A stretch of DNA of 64,000 nucleotides from Ochotona curzoniae (GCF_017591425.1 NW_024464918.1:22906001-22970000), one strand, 5' to 3'; shown: positions 21,181-32,934, numbered from the stretch's first letter. The notes: a model not told the origin generated them from the sequence alone. Made by a program: numbers and translations.

Positions 21181-22446
21181 GTTAAAATGTCCAAAGAATC
21201 AAAGGTGTATGAGTCTTCTTAGAGTAATACAAAATTCATGGAATTTACCAGGTCTTCGTATCTTTATATATGCAAAAATATTTTCATTTGTGCCTAATGT
21301 TACCCTTTACTACAGGTTAGCACAGGAATATTTGGGGGTGGGGGGAGAGTGGAGCAAAAGGAAATGTGAAGAACAAGGTGTTTGAGAAAAGAGATGATCT
21401 AGGTTGGTAGGCTGCCAGCATGGTAAAAAAAAAAAAAAAATTAGCTTCTTCTGGACCCACTAAAAAAATTAGCCTCAGTAGTTTAAAAGATCCATGAAAA
21501 ACTAAATCAATGAGGGTGCAGCTTAACCTGTGTGGCTGTTGAGTTTATTTTAGGTGAACCAAACAAAATTTAGGAGAGGCCACCTGACATTGGAAGCTAC
21601 CAAAGCAAGTAATGGAAAAGAAGGAAGGCAGGACTTCCAGGCTCTGTGTCATTCCGTCCGGTCACTTTCTGTTCCGATGCGCAGCATTCATTTTTGTAGT
21701 TAGCTCATAATTTGTCCTTTTGGTATTTAACATGTAGATATGCTAATCCTACGGAGGATAGGCCCTTTCCCCTAGTCCACCAATCATGACCCAGGGAGCT
21801 GTGAGGCCACTTGCACTGCCTGCACTCAAATCTGAATCACAATACATCACAGTCTGAAAGAAGAGCATGAAGCCTGTGTCGGCTTTGTGCGGACCTTTTG
21901 AAAAGATGAAATGAAAAGTTACAGGAGAAAAGATACCAGCTCATCAGAATTATATCAGACATATTAATCATGCCCAGGCCAAACAGAGTTCCTTGAATAC
22001 AAACGGCCATGCAGGTGATGGCCATTCCCCATAAGCCATTGTGTTTTCCAAGCCGTTCTCTATCAGCTGGGTAATACTCTTTAATCCCTTACAGTGATTT
22101 AAAATTCCATCAGAAGGAAGTAATGTGTTTTTCTTCTGGAGGTTTACTATGGCAAATGCATTACTGGATTAACTTTATCTTCACTAGTACAGAGGTCTTT
22201 TAGGTGCTAACATAATTTTCAAATAAAATAAAACAAAACTCTTCTATTTCAAAGTGCATTTTCCACATCAGAATTCATTTATGATGTTTATTGAGTATCA
22301 TCTGACATTTCAGAAGTTGAAATCTTCTCCTTTGTGGGCAGAGCAGTTTTAATAACAAAAGGACTGGACATGTCAAAACCTTTAAATGATCTGGGATTAG
22401 TCTAGTGATATACACAAGCAAGGTTTTCCTCTCTATTCCATTGTGT
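21181..22446. other. Unique DNA, no gene recognised
   Basis: A16 occurs at 21424-21439. No transposon or exon was identified. Short ORFs have no recognisable features. Confidence 0.55.
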
Positions 22447-22747
22447 ATTTTATCTTTTTATTAGAAAGGCAGATTTAGAGAGAAAGGGAGATCTTCCATT
22501 CACTGGTTCACTCCCCTAATGGCCGTTTGCAGTGGCCGGAATTGAGCCAATCTGAAGGCTGAGACAGGAGCTTCCTCTGGGTCTCCCACATGTGTGCAAG
22601 GGCCAAGGCCTTGAGCCATCCTTCACTGATTTTCCAGGCCATAAGGAGTGAACTACTGGAAACTGAGCAGCTGGGACATGAATCAGCACCCTTATGGGTT
22701 GCTAACACTGTAGACAGAGGATTAGCTATACCACTGTACCAGCCCTG
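22447..22747 (-). mobile_element. C-SINE, intermediate age
   Basis: 'ttatcttttta' leads into 'ttagaaaggcagatttagag', 'cttccattcactggttcactcc', 'gtctcccacatgtgtgcaag', 'gggacatgaatcagcaccc' and 'taccactgtaccagccctgg'. All blocks are in order in reverse. The B-box region has decayed. Confidence 0.9.
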
Positions 22748-23224
22748 GTGTTTTAATTGTCTAATATGAACAGATTATTCATGTTTTTGTTGTTGCACAA
22801 GTTCAAATAAAAGATCTCACAAATAAAAATAAAGCAGGTGAAAGTGCTAATTGTGAACAGAGGAGAAATGCTTCCACCACCTCTGGTGGCGGCCTTTGAG
22901 ACAATCCACGCATAGGCCTTGAAGGGCAGTGTTTGATTGTCATTTGACTGCATCCTATTAAAGAATGCAAATGCAGAAATGCATTCCCATAAAGAGGTTC
23001 TACCAATGAAGAAGATTAGGGATGAAAAAGTTAGTGTCACTTCTCTTGACACTCCACTGAGAAAACCCTTAAACAATTTAGTGTGCACGTCGTCATTCTT
23101 TTTGCATAAATAGGCATATATGTATGTTTTGGTGAATATATAGTTTTAGGATTGTGTAATATATATTCCATATGCATGGAATTCCCACGCAGGTGAGAGT
23201 TTTGTTTGACTTGTTCATTAGTCG
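22748..23224. other. Unique DNA, no gene recognised
   Basis: A 111-codon minus ORF (22753-23088) overlaps another minus-frame ORF. The translation is rich in F/I/S without any domain. There is no splice or promoter context to support a gene. Confidence 0.5.
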
Positions 23225-23300
23225 GTTTCTAGGGCCTAGAACAGAACTTGATATGTAAGCCATCAGCAAACGTTTGCTATATTATGCAGTGAATGTTCCT
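23225..23300 (+). mobile_element. L2 3'-end fragment
   Basis: 'ctagggcctagaacagaact', 'tgatatgtaagccatcagc' and 'aaacgtttgctatattatgc' echo the L2 terminal 'cctagaacagtgcctggcacatagtaggcgctcaataaatgtttg'. Confidence 0.65.
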
Positions 23301-23409
23301 GTAACTCACTTTTCTATCAGGCAATATCTCATGAAGATGTTTCTAGAACAGCACACATAATGAATCTTGGAAGAATTTACAGAAAAAGGCATATTGCCAA
23401 AGCTAACAT

Positions 23410-23620
23410 GAATGGTCCAGAATTTATTTAACCTCTTTCCTATACATGTAACTCCCATGGTTTTCAATTTTCTTATGCTGCAATTAACATCTTTGTAAAC
23501 TCTTATGTGCCTGTGCTAGTGCTCTGTACTGCCTAACTTCCTACAGGCACAAATCTTGTTTCAGAGGATGCACACCTGACTTGTGATTAGTTTCTCTTCT
23601 CTTGGCAAGTAGGAATGGAT
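23410..23620 (-). mobile_element. L1 LINE 3' fragment, ancient
   Basis: Plus-strand 'cttatgctgcaattaacatc' with 'tttgtaaactcttatgtgcc' and 'cttggcaagtaggaatgg' resemble the reverse of an L1M-type 3' region ('aacaatgctgcaatgaacatccttgtac..cctagaagtggaat'). Confidence 0.6.
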
Positions 23621-24955
23621 AAAAAAGGTTGGAATTGTTAGTGGGTCGAAATATGGGATATATCATTCCCAACCGTGATCTTTTGGCTAGAAGTCAATCA
23701 TGAGGTTTAGACTGCAAAAGGAACTGGGAAATATAATTGTATGTCCAGGAAAAATGGGGAAAAAATTGTTTGTTGAGCTTCTAGCATTCCTATTACAACA
23801 AAGGAAGCTGGAAATGTTTCCACCTTATCATGTGCCTAGCTTCAACTTTATTCTGTTTCAGAAGGGGAGAACAGATTTTAATAGGCAACTCATCAGCTGC
23901 TACTGTTCTATCGGCTGTTGTGTTTGTATCACTATAATAAATCATCGTCGGGGCAATCCCTTTATTGGATCCACATGTATCTCTCCCAAAGTTTATATCC
24001 AGCCAAATGTAAGCTAACTTTGTGAACATCTCAGATCAACAGGCGCTACATGTTTGACCTAAATATGACTGATAGCATAACATTAGTTAGAAAAAAAATG
24101 ACTAGCACCTGTTCACAAGGGTTTTATTGTGTTTAATGATCAGAAGCGAAGACCTTATCATCTGTCCCCAGGTTGTCAAGCTGTTTATCAAGGGCTTTGA
24201 AATTTCTGTATGGTGCTGAGTGATGAACAAATACCAGAGAGATAGAATACTGTTCATTCAGTCATTTTGGCCGCTGATGAGGGCCAGATCCTGGGATTAA
24301 GAGTGCTTCTAGAGGTCTGACAGTGGGAGAATTAGGGCTAAGATATATGGATACCTTTGAATGTCATCCTTCCTCTTCCATCAGATCTTATCTCCTAATC
24401 ATCCAACCAGAGAGAAACCCTCTTCTGGTTTCTATTTATGTGTAGTATGCCTTACGCAACCAGAAAGCTGTCTATGGCTTTTCAAAATGCTGAGAAGAAA
24501 ACTCGCTGAAGCATGGATGGCCTGTCATGCATAAGTAAATTCCAATTTTGATTAATAAAAAATGCCAGCCTCCATATGGAGTGTTTATCTTCTTTTGGAA
24601 GGCAAACATGAAGCTTGCTCTTTGTGAGCTGAATTCGGTAAGCGCTGCGAAGCTCCCCTCTGCATCTGCCTCAGCTCAGGGGAGCTATTCCTTGTCCCCC
24701 AAATGTACAGCACTTTCCTCATGTCTGCGCTGATGCCTCTGCTTGTCACCAGCTCCCGTATTTTTTTTTGAAGTCCCAGCTCAAATCAAACTCCCTCTAT
24801 GCTGATCCCCATGTTTCCACGTATAGGATTTACCTATTTTCTCAATGCCAATCCATTGCTCTTAACTGTGAATCTAACTGTGATACTACATTGTAGAAAA
24901 TTTGGAAATACAGAGAAGCATAAATAGTAAAACCAGGGCTTGACATTGTGCTGTA
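23621..24955. other. Unique DNA, no gene recognised
   Basis: The 105-codon plus ORF at 23700-24017 has an overlapping minus ORF and shows no known domain. No transposon was assigned. Confidence 0.5.
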
Positions 24956-24957
24956 GG

Positions 24958-25583
24958 AAGTGGCTGCTTGGGGTCCCCACACCCATAGGAGAGTGCAGGA
25001 GCTGAAGACCTGGCTCAGCTCCTGATGCTCCCTCCTGCTCATGCACAGCCCGGAAGGCAGCACAGGTGACCCAAGGACTCAGGTCCCCGCCACCAAGTGG
25101 GAGACCCAGGTGGAGTTCCAGGCTTCCGGCTTTAGCCTAGCTCATCCCTGGCTGTTCCAAACATGGAGGGAGGGAGTAAACTCTGAGTGAAGATCTCTCA
25201 CTGTTGCTTTTGCTTTGCCTTTCTTTTTAGATTTATTTTGTTTTTATAGGAAAGACAGATTTACAGAGAGAGGAAGAGATGGAAAGAACTTCCATCTACT
25301 GGTTCGCTCTCCAGGTGGCCATAGTGACTGCAGCTGAGCTGCTCAGGAGCCAGAAACTTCTGCATTTCCCACATGGGTGTGGGGTTCCAAGGCTTTGGGT
25401 CACCCTTGATTGCTTTCCCAGGCCACAAGCAAGGAGCTGGGTGGGAAGGGGAGTAGCTAAAGCACAAAATGGCACCCACATGCCATGATGCCAGTGCTTA
25501 TAAAGCGAGAATTCACCAGTTGAGCTGTCATGCTGCAGTATAATTCTGCTTTTCAAATAAATAAAACAAACCTTGAAAAAAAA
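24958..25583 (+). mobile_element. C-SINE, old copy split by a younger antisense C-SINE
   Basis: The left part (24958-25228) has 'ctccctcctgctcatgcac', 'gcccggaaggcagcacagg', 'ccaccaagtgggagaccc' and 'gaagatctctcactgttgc'. The AATAAA-type tail reappears at 25538-25583 (ctgcttttcaaataaataaa). Between them lies the antisense copy at 25229-25537. It is an older C-SINE subtype than the pika-like young copies. Confidence 0.85.
25229..25537 (-). mobile_element. C-SINE nested in another C-SINE
   Basis: Reversed blocks 'tttttagatttattttg', 'aggaaagacagatttacagag', 'ggttcgctctccaggtggcc', 'tgattgctttcccaggcc', 'acaagcaaggagctgggtgg' and 'atggcacccacatgcc'. It landed in the tail-adjacent region of the plus-strand copy, so it is the younger of the two. 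Confidence 0.9.
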
Positions 25584-26227
25584 TCTTTTACAAAAAGTAC
25601 AACTAAATTGCTTTTTATCCTAGTATTTTTTGTTAACATTGTAGAATATAATTTAGCAATATATTGAAGAATGTCTCTTTTTATAATACAGCTTTTGACT
25701 TGAACACAGATTTTAACTCTTACAGTCTTTGACTTCAGGGTGTTTTTTGTGAACTTCCTATGATAAAAAGAAATGAGGCCAAATCAGGTTAGTATTGTAT
25801 TGGAAGATAATCTTTGAATTATTCTCCATGTTTATATACTTGTTTCTGATTCTTTCTCTGCTGGCCTAAATGTGTGCACATCCCTGGTGATTCTGAGTTA
25901 ATTTTTTGATCTGGAATAATTAGGTCAAAGACAAGTACATGTATACATTTAATGCTTTTGTTAGGTTCTTCCAGGCTTTATTACACTTGCTGGAATGAGA
26001 TAATGATGTGTTGACCTGTTATTTTAATCCTCCCATCTATAATTTCTCTCAGAACAAGGATTTGTCATGTTTGCATTTATAACATCTGAAACAGTGGCTG
26101 GCATATCACGTATGTCAGTAAATTTTGAATAAATGAATGGAGAAACAGATCAGAATCATGGGATTCGTGACACTTGAAGTTTAACCAAGAGCTTAAAGAG
26201 GCCCAATTTCCCAAGGTATATTCTATG
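25584..26227. other. Mostly unique AT-rich DNA
   Basis: An L2-like tail (gaaacagtggctggcatatc then 'ttttgaataaatgaatgg') is visible at 26085-26142 on the plus strand. Nothing else was recognised. Confidence 0.5.
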
Positions 26228-26345
26228 TCACTCATTTAGTCAGCAAATATTAATTAATCTCTGCTCTAATCCAGTACTAGAGCAGTGATTGCTGATGTAG
26301 GCTCCTGCCCTTACAGTGCTTTTGAGTATAGTGCTAAATAAGGGA
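26228..26345 (-). mobile_element. L2 LINE 3'-end fragment
   Basis: 'ttagtcagcaaatattaatt', 'gtactagagcagtgattgctg' and 'ggctcctgcccttacagtgc' follow the reverse L2 end ('ttcaacaaatatttattgag..gtccctgccctcatggagc'). Confidence 0.65.
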
Positions 26346-26439
26346 GAAGCAATTACAGTCTGTGATAAACATGCAGGAAATGAATAGTTTACACCAAAAA
26401 GCTGCAGAATTTCAGCGTATGTTACAATCAGTTGGAAGC

Positions 26440-26519
26440 GTTGTTCACGCACAGATTGTTGGAGCCCATCCCCAGGGTTTCTGATTCAGATCTAGGGCAG
26501 GTTCCAAGAGCTTTGCATT
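26440..26519 (+). mobile_element. MER5-like hAT DNA transposon fragment
   Basis: 'cacgcacagattgttggagc', 'ccatccccagggtttctgattc' and 'agatctagggcaggttccaagagctttgcattt' match the central part of MER5-type non-autonomous hAT elements. It is abruptly cut by the C-SINE at 26520. Confidence 0.7.
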
Positions 26520-26820
26520 TTGATGTGTTTATTTGAAAGGTAGAATGACAGGCTGGGGTAGGGGCAGGGCATGGGGCAGGGCATTGGTCTTCCATGACTA
26601 GTTCGCCCCCTCCCCAGATGGCCACAGCAGCCAGGGCTGGGCCAGCTCAAGCCAGGGCATAGGAACTCCATTTGGAACTTCCGTGTGGATGGCAGGGGCC
26701 CAAATGCTTGAGCTATCTGCTGCTTCCCAGGGTGTGCTGTAGCAGGAAGTTGGATCACAAGCAGAGCAACTAGGATTTGAACTAGTGCTCCTATACAGAA
26801 TAGTAGCAGCACCAGCATTC
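26520..26820 (-). mobile_element. C-SINE, old copy
   Basis: Reversed blocks 'tgatgtgtttatttgaaagg', a G-rich 'ggggcagggcatggggcag', 'ccccagatggccacagcagcc', 'gggctgggccagctcaagcc', 'tgcttcccagggtgtgctg' and 'ggatttgaactagtgctcc'. The 145-codon minus ORF at 26492-26929 is simply this SINE read in its sense direction. Confidence 0.88.
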
Positions 26821-26959
26821 TGGGATGCTGAACTTCCTCAAGAAAACTCCTATTTTTTGGTATGTTTTTAGCTGTTTTTGATACTGTCAGTTGGGTACTG
26901 CAGTTTTTTAAACCATTTTGATGAGACATAACCTTGAAAGAGATGAGAGTATGAGTGAG

Positions 26960-27400
26960 TAGCTGCTATAGGTGAGTGCCAAAGCCTTGACTGAAGAGAG
27001 GATAGCTAAACTGACTCCTGAGGGAGAAGAAGTGTAACAGTTCCCAGAAGCAGCAGGCAAAGTAACAGTGACATCTTAGAACAGCAAAGAGCTGCCTGGT
27101 TGAGGAGCCGGGAAGAGACTGGTGAGACAGATACCAAGGTGGAAGTCGGAAGGATGGACACCATGTCTGATGGCACACAGTCTTCCGGGGGGTGGGAGTT
27201 CTGATTGTGCAATGGAAAGCCCGCTAGAATTCTGAGTGGAGAAAGGATGACAGGCAGTTCTCATTTGAAAGAGATGACTCTGGTGTCGGGAAGGAGGAAG
27301 GGCAGAAAGGTAGCAGGGGCTGTGTGGAGAGGCCAAGTCTGCAGGTGCAGCCAGGTGACTTGGGCGAGAGACACGATTGTTCTGAGAGAGGGAGTCCAAG
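26960..27400 (-). mobile_element. L2 LINE, ORF2-end/3' region, antisense
   Basis: Plus-strand text resembles the reverse of the L2 region 'gaacagcaaggaggccagtgtggc..gagtgacatgatctgattt..agatcactctggctg'. Seen here are 'agaacagcaaagagctgcctgg', 'ttctgattgtgcaatggaaag', 'gaaaggatgacaggcagttc' and 'gaaagagatgactctggtg'. The 153-codon minus ORF (27076-27537), the longest in the window, is a low-complexity translation of this element. Confidence 0.6.
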
Positions 27401-28560
27401 AGAGACAGTGAGAGGGACAGGAAACAAAGCTCAAGCTGTTTCAGTCCAGAAAGCCTTTGGCAAACACTGGCTGCAACACAGTTAGAACCAATGGTAACTG
27501 TTGAACTCCTCTGGGCCTTTAAAACAGCAAGATTCATTGTGAGTCTCTAGTGAGAGTATTTTCCCAAAGTACCTCAAGTAAGTAGTATTTCAAAAAAATT
27601 ATTGCTAGGCACAGGCTTACCTATGAAAATACTAAAAATCTCAACGTTTGCCTGGGAGGAGAAAGGAATAAAGAAATGGAGCCCAGTGAGGAACTTTAGG
27701 GCAGTGAAACTGCTCTGGTATGAAACCATAACAGGTTCATGTCTCCACACCTGTGCAGACTCTCAGAATGAGCAACACAGCAGACTGCAGTGTAAGACCC
27801 TGCAGTCTGAAGGATAGTGAAGCGTGCACCCATTAGTGGTGAGAAACGACCCCTGAGATGGAGTTGTCAATAAGGGAGAGGCAATGTGTATAGGCATTAG
27901 CAGGTGCATGAGAATTTTCTGCAGCTTCCACTCATTTTTGCTGCGAACCAAAAACAGCTCTAAAAAAAATTAGTCTATTTAAAACACACATGTATTGGGG
28001 TAATAGTTCAAGCATCTGCCATCTGAAAAGTTGGCCTTTTACTGACCTCAGCAACAGAGGGACTTGTTAGAAATCCTTCAGGTGAGAATGAGCCGTGTGG
28101 GTCTTAGCTTACCTAGCTACAGTTGCTGAAAGGCTCAGAAGCTTGGGGCCAAGAGCTTTCCTGACATGGACTGCTTACACCAGGCTAAAGCATGGAGTAA
28201 GCATGCTGATAGACTACATGACTAATGCATCAATAGTGTCTACAGATTCCTTAAGCAGGTCAGGTAACAGGTGGTCAACAGGGTTTAGTGCTGAAGGCTG
28301 TGAGATGTATGTACCGGTTCTGAATTTGCCTGTTTTGTGTTTCGCTCCTCCACCGAACACATGATGCTGAATTTCAGGACATTTGCAGGAGAACCTCAAG
28401 AACGCTTCCTGGGACTGCCTCTGCTGGGGTTTTATTTGTTCTGGGGTGCTGCGGGTCACAGCATAGGTGCAGTCGCTTTCATGGTTGTGAAATGATAATT
28501 CAGACAGCAATTACTGCGCGTGGGACTCAGGATTTAACCCTGTTTAGTGGTAGTTTTTTT
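27401..28560. other. Unique DNA, no gene recognised
   Basis: No confident transposon. The interval 27990-28190 has faint C-SINE-like spacing but no diagnostic block. Overlapping opposite-strand ORFs of 89 and 98 codons around 28.1-28.5 kb show no family features. Confidence 0.45.
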
Positions 28561-28562
28561 TT

Positions 28563-28640
28563 AGAATAGAATCCTCTCCTGAAGTGCTTATGAGGATTAA
28601 TGAAACCATTCTGTTGAAGTGCTTAGCACAATATTGTAGT
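28563..28640 (+). mobile_element. MIR 3' fragment
   Basis: 'gcttatgaggattaatgaaac' and 'gaagtgcttagcacaatattg' match the MIR tail ('gtgaggattaaatgag..aagcgcttagaacagtgcctgg'). Confidence 0.6.
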
Positions 28641-30249
28641 CATAGCTGCTGTGGTTTGTGGAAGGTATTGTTTTCTGTCTTGATTGTGACTAGATGTTAC
28701 CTGGGTTCTTGTCGTCTGCTTGAAGTATTTGGTGCTGTCTTGCTTACTCTTGTGTGTGTATTTAGTCACAGTTCTTCTGTCAGCTTTTTGGAACGAAATA
28801 TCATAGCAGGTAACATCTCCTTTAAAAAAAAAAAAGTATTTCTTCAGCATGTTAATTTAGAGGACTTCTATTTTCCATTTTTTAAAAAAACACATTCTGT
28901 TGCAGCCTAAACATATTGGGATGGGTTGTTAGGAAGAAAATGGAGCTTGACTCTTTATTATCAGAAAAATACAGCAAAGGTTCCTAAGTGTGTGGTACAG
29001 GTGTCACAACTTTCCATAGGCAGATGATAAAGACACCTTGTGCTTGCTTCTAAGCCAGAAACACAGGACGAGGGCTTTTTGTGAGACGTCATTATTTTCT
29101 CAGTTATTAATGACTTCATATTCGTTTTCATGCGAAAGAACATGTTTAGGTGCCACCGTCTTAATTGATTCTTTAATCACTGTAGTAGAGCAAGTGAAGA
29201 GTCTCACAAGATCTATCCGAAACAGCCGATCTAAACACTTCACCAAGGTGACCCTCTGTTAAATTTGAAACTTGCCAACATGAGAAATGGTGGCTCATTT
29301 GAAGCCTTTCCGTACATGAGAATTTAATTAAAGTCACTCTACTGTCTATTAGGGAGAACTAATGAGTTTCTTCGTTTAAATGAAAATCTCCTATGATATC
29401 AAGTTTTTTTTCCAAGCACTTCCTGTGGTGACAAACCTGAATTAACAATCTTCTCTATACATCTGATGAGGAAACCAAGTTCTAAAAATAATGTACAGTG
29501 CCAGAGGAGTGTGGATTAAAAACATTACACTCAGCATAGTGGATGTGAAAAGAGAATATTTGATATTTTCAAGTTGGGCATGATATACGTCTTTACAATG
29601 TAGAGTCATTATTTGTATGTCATCGATAATAGCTCTGATGCCAAAATATAAGTTTTTGGTCATTTCTCAGTAGTCTGTAGCTTATATTATTCCCTTTTTA
29701 TTCTGTGTACTGTTCTTCAAGAACAGGCTTAGCTTCAAGACTCAGAGGAATAATGAAAAATGAATAAATTTTACTTATCTCCCCCTATGCTTTTAAATCC
29801 TCTGTAAAGCTTTCTTTCCAGAGTGCTAGTCCCTCTGAGAGTTGGAAGGGCAGTGTTGAAACATGTTCATGATGCCTAGATGTGGATTTCCTGTGCCCAC
29901 TCTGCCTAACCAGTGTGAAAACATTCAGATATTGTATAAAAACTATGTCCTTCAATACTTATAGCTGTGTTTCTGAGTGGTTTTCTTAAACTGTTATTTT
30001 TTATAACATAAAAAAATATCTTGGGAGTAATTAAAGCTGACCAATTTGTTGTAAAATGCAATGCATGTTACACTTTTCACAACATGTACTTATTCGTCTG
30101 ATGCCTCCATTTATAACTATACAAAGAGTTTGGTTATTGGCCCAATTAACCCTTCTTATACCTGGAAAGCATTAAAGTCTTAATTTTCCTGCCGTTTTAT
30201 ATGTGCAGTACATATGTAATAAGAGATGATGTGCCTATTATTTTAGTGA

Positions 30250-30560
30250 TAACGAGAAGGATCTACCATGATGGTTTCCATCAGAGGGTGTTGGGAGGTG
30301 AACATGAGAGAGCCTGTCTGTTTTTAGACAATTACAGATGATCTATAAAGACAGACGTCTTCCCCCTGGCATGGTTGTTCATCTCTGCAGATCGGAGGGT
30401 CTTTAGTTATCTTAATGGTAACACACATCAAAAGGGCTGGAACCTGTGATCTTTCCAATGTAGAGACTGCTTATGACTGAGTACAGATGTGTAAGGGAGA
30501 GTAATGAGCCCAGCCTTGGAGGCATTATAAACAAGTGTGTGATCAAGGGGTGGGGACTGG
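30250..30560. promoter_or_regulatory. Candidate non-coding regulatory block (speculative)
   Basis: Non-repeat DNA with a TCF/LEF-like word (acacatcaaaaggg, 30424-30437), 'tagttatcttaatgg' and 'ggcattataaacaag'. It lies in a repeat-poor stretch. Function is inferred from composition only. Confidence 0.2.
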
Positions 30561-30573
30561 GCAGGAACAGGGA

Positions 30574-30594
30574 GAGCTGAGAGCTGAGAGCTGA
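30574..30594 (+). repeat. Three tandem copies of gagctga
   Basis: A short perfect heptamer triplication within otherwise unique G/A-rich DNA; a likely replication-slippage product. Confidence 0.9.
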
Positions 30595-30924
30595 CCCCCG
30601 GCAGGCGGTTTCCCTTCAGAGACTTCGTTCTCCAAAAGTCACAGGGGACTGTACAATTCCTGACTAGCCTCCTGCCCCCGCCCAGAGGAAAGCTGTAGAT
30701 TCATTTCAGGTGGAAAGGAATAAAGAAAATAGCACCCAAAGGGCTCTGGTGAAATAGTAGCCTTCCCCCACTCCACCCAAATAAAGCTGAAGAGGGTACA
30801 GTTCAGCATTTGGATCAACTTAGAAGCCTTCCTTCAGTCCCATCTTTGCACGGTAAAATCCCTTGCAATTGGGTTCCCCAGAAATGTCATCTGGCATCCG
30901 CCAGTGGCACAAGACTCAGTTCCC

Positions 30925-31205
30925 AATACTCTGCATGTGGAATGCCTTCCCCACACCTCCTTGTAAGACTGACCTGACCCTGTGCTCATCCTCAGATTCA
31001 GATCGGCTCCCATCTTCATGCTGGGCTGGTGCCCCTCTCTGTGACCCCGCCACCTTGTTTGTTCCTCCATTTTATGAACTTTCTCATGAGTTTTAGTCAA
31101 GTTGGCTCTGTTCCTGCAGGAAAGGGCCTTTGTCTTTGTTGCTTTTTGGGTTCCCAAGGCTTAACCAGACTGCAGTGTGTGATCATGCTTATCAGTAGTC
31201 TCTGA
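30925..31205 (+). mobile_element. L2 LINE 3' end
   Basis: 'ctctgcatgtggaatgccttcc', 'cacacctccttgtaagactg', 'ccttgtttgttcctccattt', 'gcaggaaagggcctttgtctttg' and 'atcagtagtctctgaataga' run in the L2 3'UTR order. Confidence 0.75.
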
Positions 31206-31419
31206 ATAGAATCTACAGGAAACCTAAAATGTTGTGGAATTTACTTGTGAGTTAACAGGCAATCTTCATGGCATTTGTTCTTGTTTACCTTTATTATGCA
31301 CAGCAGAAGGGCTCTCCTAATAAATAATCTTATATAAATCCTATGTAAAATATGAAATCAATATGCTAAAAATAAAGCTACTATTCCTGAACATCAACCA
31401 AAAAAAAAAAATCGGTCCC
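31206..31419. other. Short AT-rich stretch with A-run
   Basis: Contains an A11 run at 31401-31411 and 'taaaaataaagctactattc', which may be the 3' tail of an unidentified retroelement. Nothing firm. Confidence 0.4.
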
Positions 31420-31605
31420 TATAGTGATCACTTTGTATTCGTTAATGTTCACTGAATCCTCAAACTTCCCTCTGTTGTGTAAGATGATCAATTACCACCC
31501 TTTCCAAATATGAAACCAGAGGCGCAGAGGGGTTGAGAAGCATCAGCAAGGACCCTAGCTGGCATTTGAAGAGGCTGTGTTGTTTCACTTGTACCATACT
31601 GGGAA
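31420..31605 (-). mobile_element. MIR SINE
   Basis: Reverse MIR: 'ttcactgaatcctcaaactt', 'ccaaatatgaaaccagaggcg' and 'cagaggggttgagaagcatc' with 'agctggcatttgaag'. Confidence 0.75.
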
Positions 31606-32334
31606 ACACATGTCCTCATTTTTAACAAAGTGCTTTTCCCCACCTGTGCCCTGGAGCCATTTCCATTGCCTCCTTCATGTTTGCTTGCTCAACTCTGAGC
31701 AAGCCAGGGAGCAACAGCCCCTTGGATGTCAGTGATGAGGATGTGATTTCAAAGCTGAAGGCTGATGTTTTAAGTACACGTTCAGTGCAGGTTATATTGA
31801 TTTCTTCTCTCTCCACTTTGTCGTGACCAAGTGCTCAAGGCAGAAATCTAAGTCAAACAGGCTCTTGGAACTGCTCCTGGGGCCTGGCAGGTCACAGGTC
31901 ATTGCACGAATGTGTAGGTCACATTAGCCAAATGACAGAGGCTCAGCTAGAGAGCTCTAAGTGACTTTAGGCAGGCGTTGGTGCTATTCTTAACACATGC
32001 CACTGACTACCCACCCTCCAGAAGCAGGCTCTCGGTCAGGCTGGCTGCAAGGGCAGTGACTATGAGCATGACAGTTACACACCATTTGTCTGTGAGTCTC
32101 TTTGCTTCCTGTGACTTCCTTAAGCGTGAAAATTAGGATTCATCCATCCATCCATTCATTTGTTCATTCAGGTTAAAACCACTGGGCCTCTACTCTGCCT
32201 GCCTCTGAATGTACAGAGATGGGTTAGGCTGCCTTGGACCAGAACCCTGTCTGCAGAGTGTGTCACTACTCAAAACTGTTAGGATAGCCGCTTACTAGAC
32301 CCCAAAACCAGAATCTCCACCCAGCACCTGGAAC
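31606..32334. other. Mostly unique DNA
   Basis: A short (CATC)n-like run and an L2-like word (cattcatttgttcattcagg) occur at 32141-32175. Otherwise no transposon, RNA gene or exon was recognised. Confidence 0.5.
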
Positions 32335-32530
32335 AGTGCATACTGCGTGTGCTCCAGATGTTGGCCACTGTACAACAGTCCTTGTCTGATTTTAGTCCTC
32401 ACAGCTACATTGTACAGTTTTCAGTGCCATTTTTATTCCTTTTAAAAAGATTGGAAAACGGAGGCTCCCAGGAAATATAACAGCAGTTTCAGGAATAGTC
32501 TCACTCTGAGCCTACTTTCCTCTTACCGTG
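32335..32530 (-). mobile_element. MIR SINE
   Basis: 'gattttagtcctcacagctac', 'cagtgccatttttattcctttt' and 'gattggaaaacggaggctccc' follow the reverse MIR core. Confidence 0.7.
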
Positions 32531-32934
32531 TTCATTGTCTCATCTTAAAGCCTCTCCTGTGAAAAACCATTCTGTATCCTGCATAAACTGTCCTTGTATT
32601 ATAGCCAACATCACTCTTGCTTCAACATTTCATTCACTCGAGGAATCTGACCAATCCCAAGAGCATACTGCATGATGTCATATCATTCCATTATGTTGAA
32701 ACGGCCCTTTGGAGTCAGAACTGTTTAAGGGACAGCAGCAGACTGAAGAAGGCTTTAGGTGGGGAGGTGTAGCTGCCAGGAAGAATAGGAGAAGTGTGCT
32801 TATCGGTTCTTGTTCCAGCCTTTCCCTGCTACAGTTGCAGCAAACTTGGAGTGCTTGCAAGATTCATTTCTTAGATGAGTGATTCTCTGCTTTTTCCTCC
32901 TCCAGCAAGGCAGTAAAATACTAACATTCACGCC
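32531..32934. other. Unique DNA, no gene recognised
   Basis: No transposon or exon was identified. Confidence 0.5.

Larger units (their letters stand above)
28641..30924. other. Repeat-poor stretch, no gene recognised
   Basis: About 2.3 kb with little recognisable transposon. A weak antisense L1-like trace (gtaaaatgcaatgcatgtta) lies near 30050-30110. The small triple repeat of gagctga lies at 30574-30594. Several blocks (29040-29300, 30250-30560) are non-repetitive and dense in short A/T-rich motifs. Confidence 0.45.

Noticed and set aside
23675..23700. U2 snRNA-like word (gatcttttggctagaagtc)
   Set aside because: Only about ten bases match the U2 5' end in a mixed order; no further U2 sequence follows.
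26492..26929. 145-codon minus-strand ORF
   Set aside because: It is largely the sense strand of the C-SINE at 26520-26820.
27076..27537. Longest ORF in the window, 153 codons on the minus strand
   Set aside because: It overlaps an antisense L2 remnant and is low-complexity (Ser/Leu/Pro rich), with a competing minus-frame ORF. No domain.
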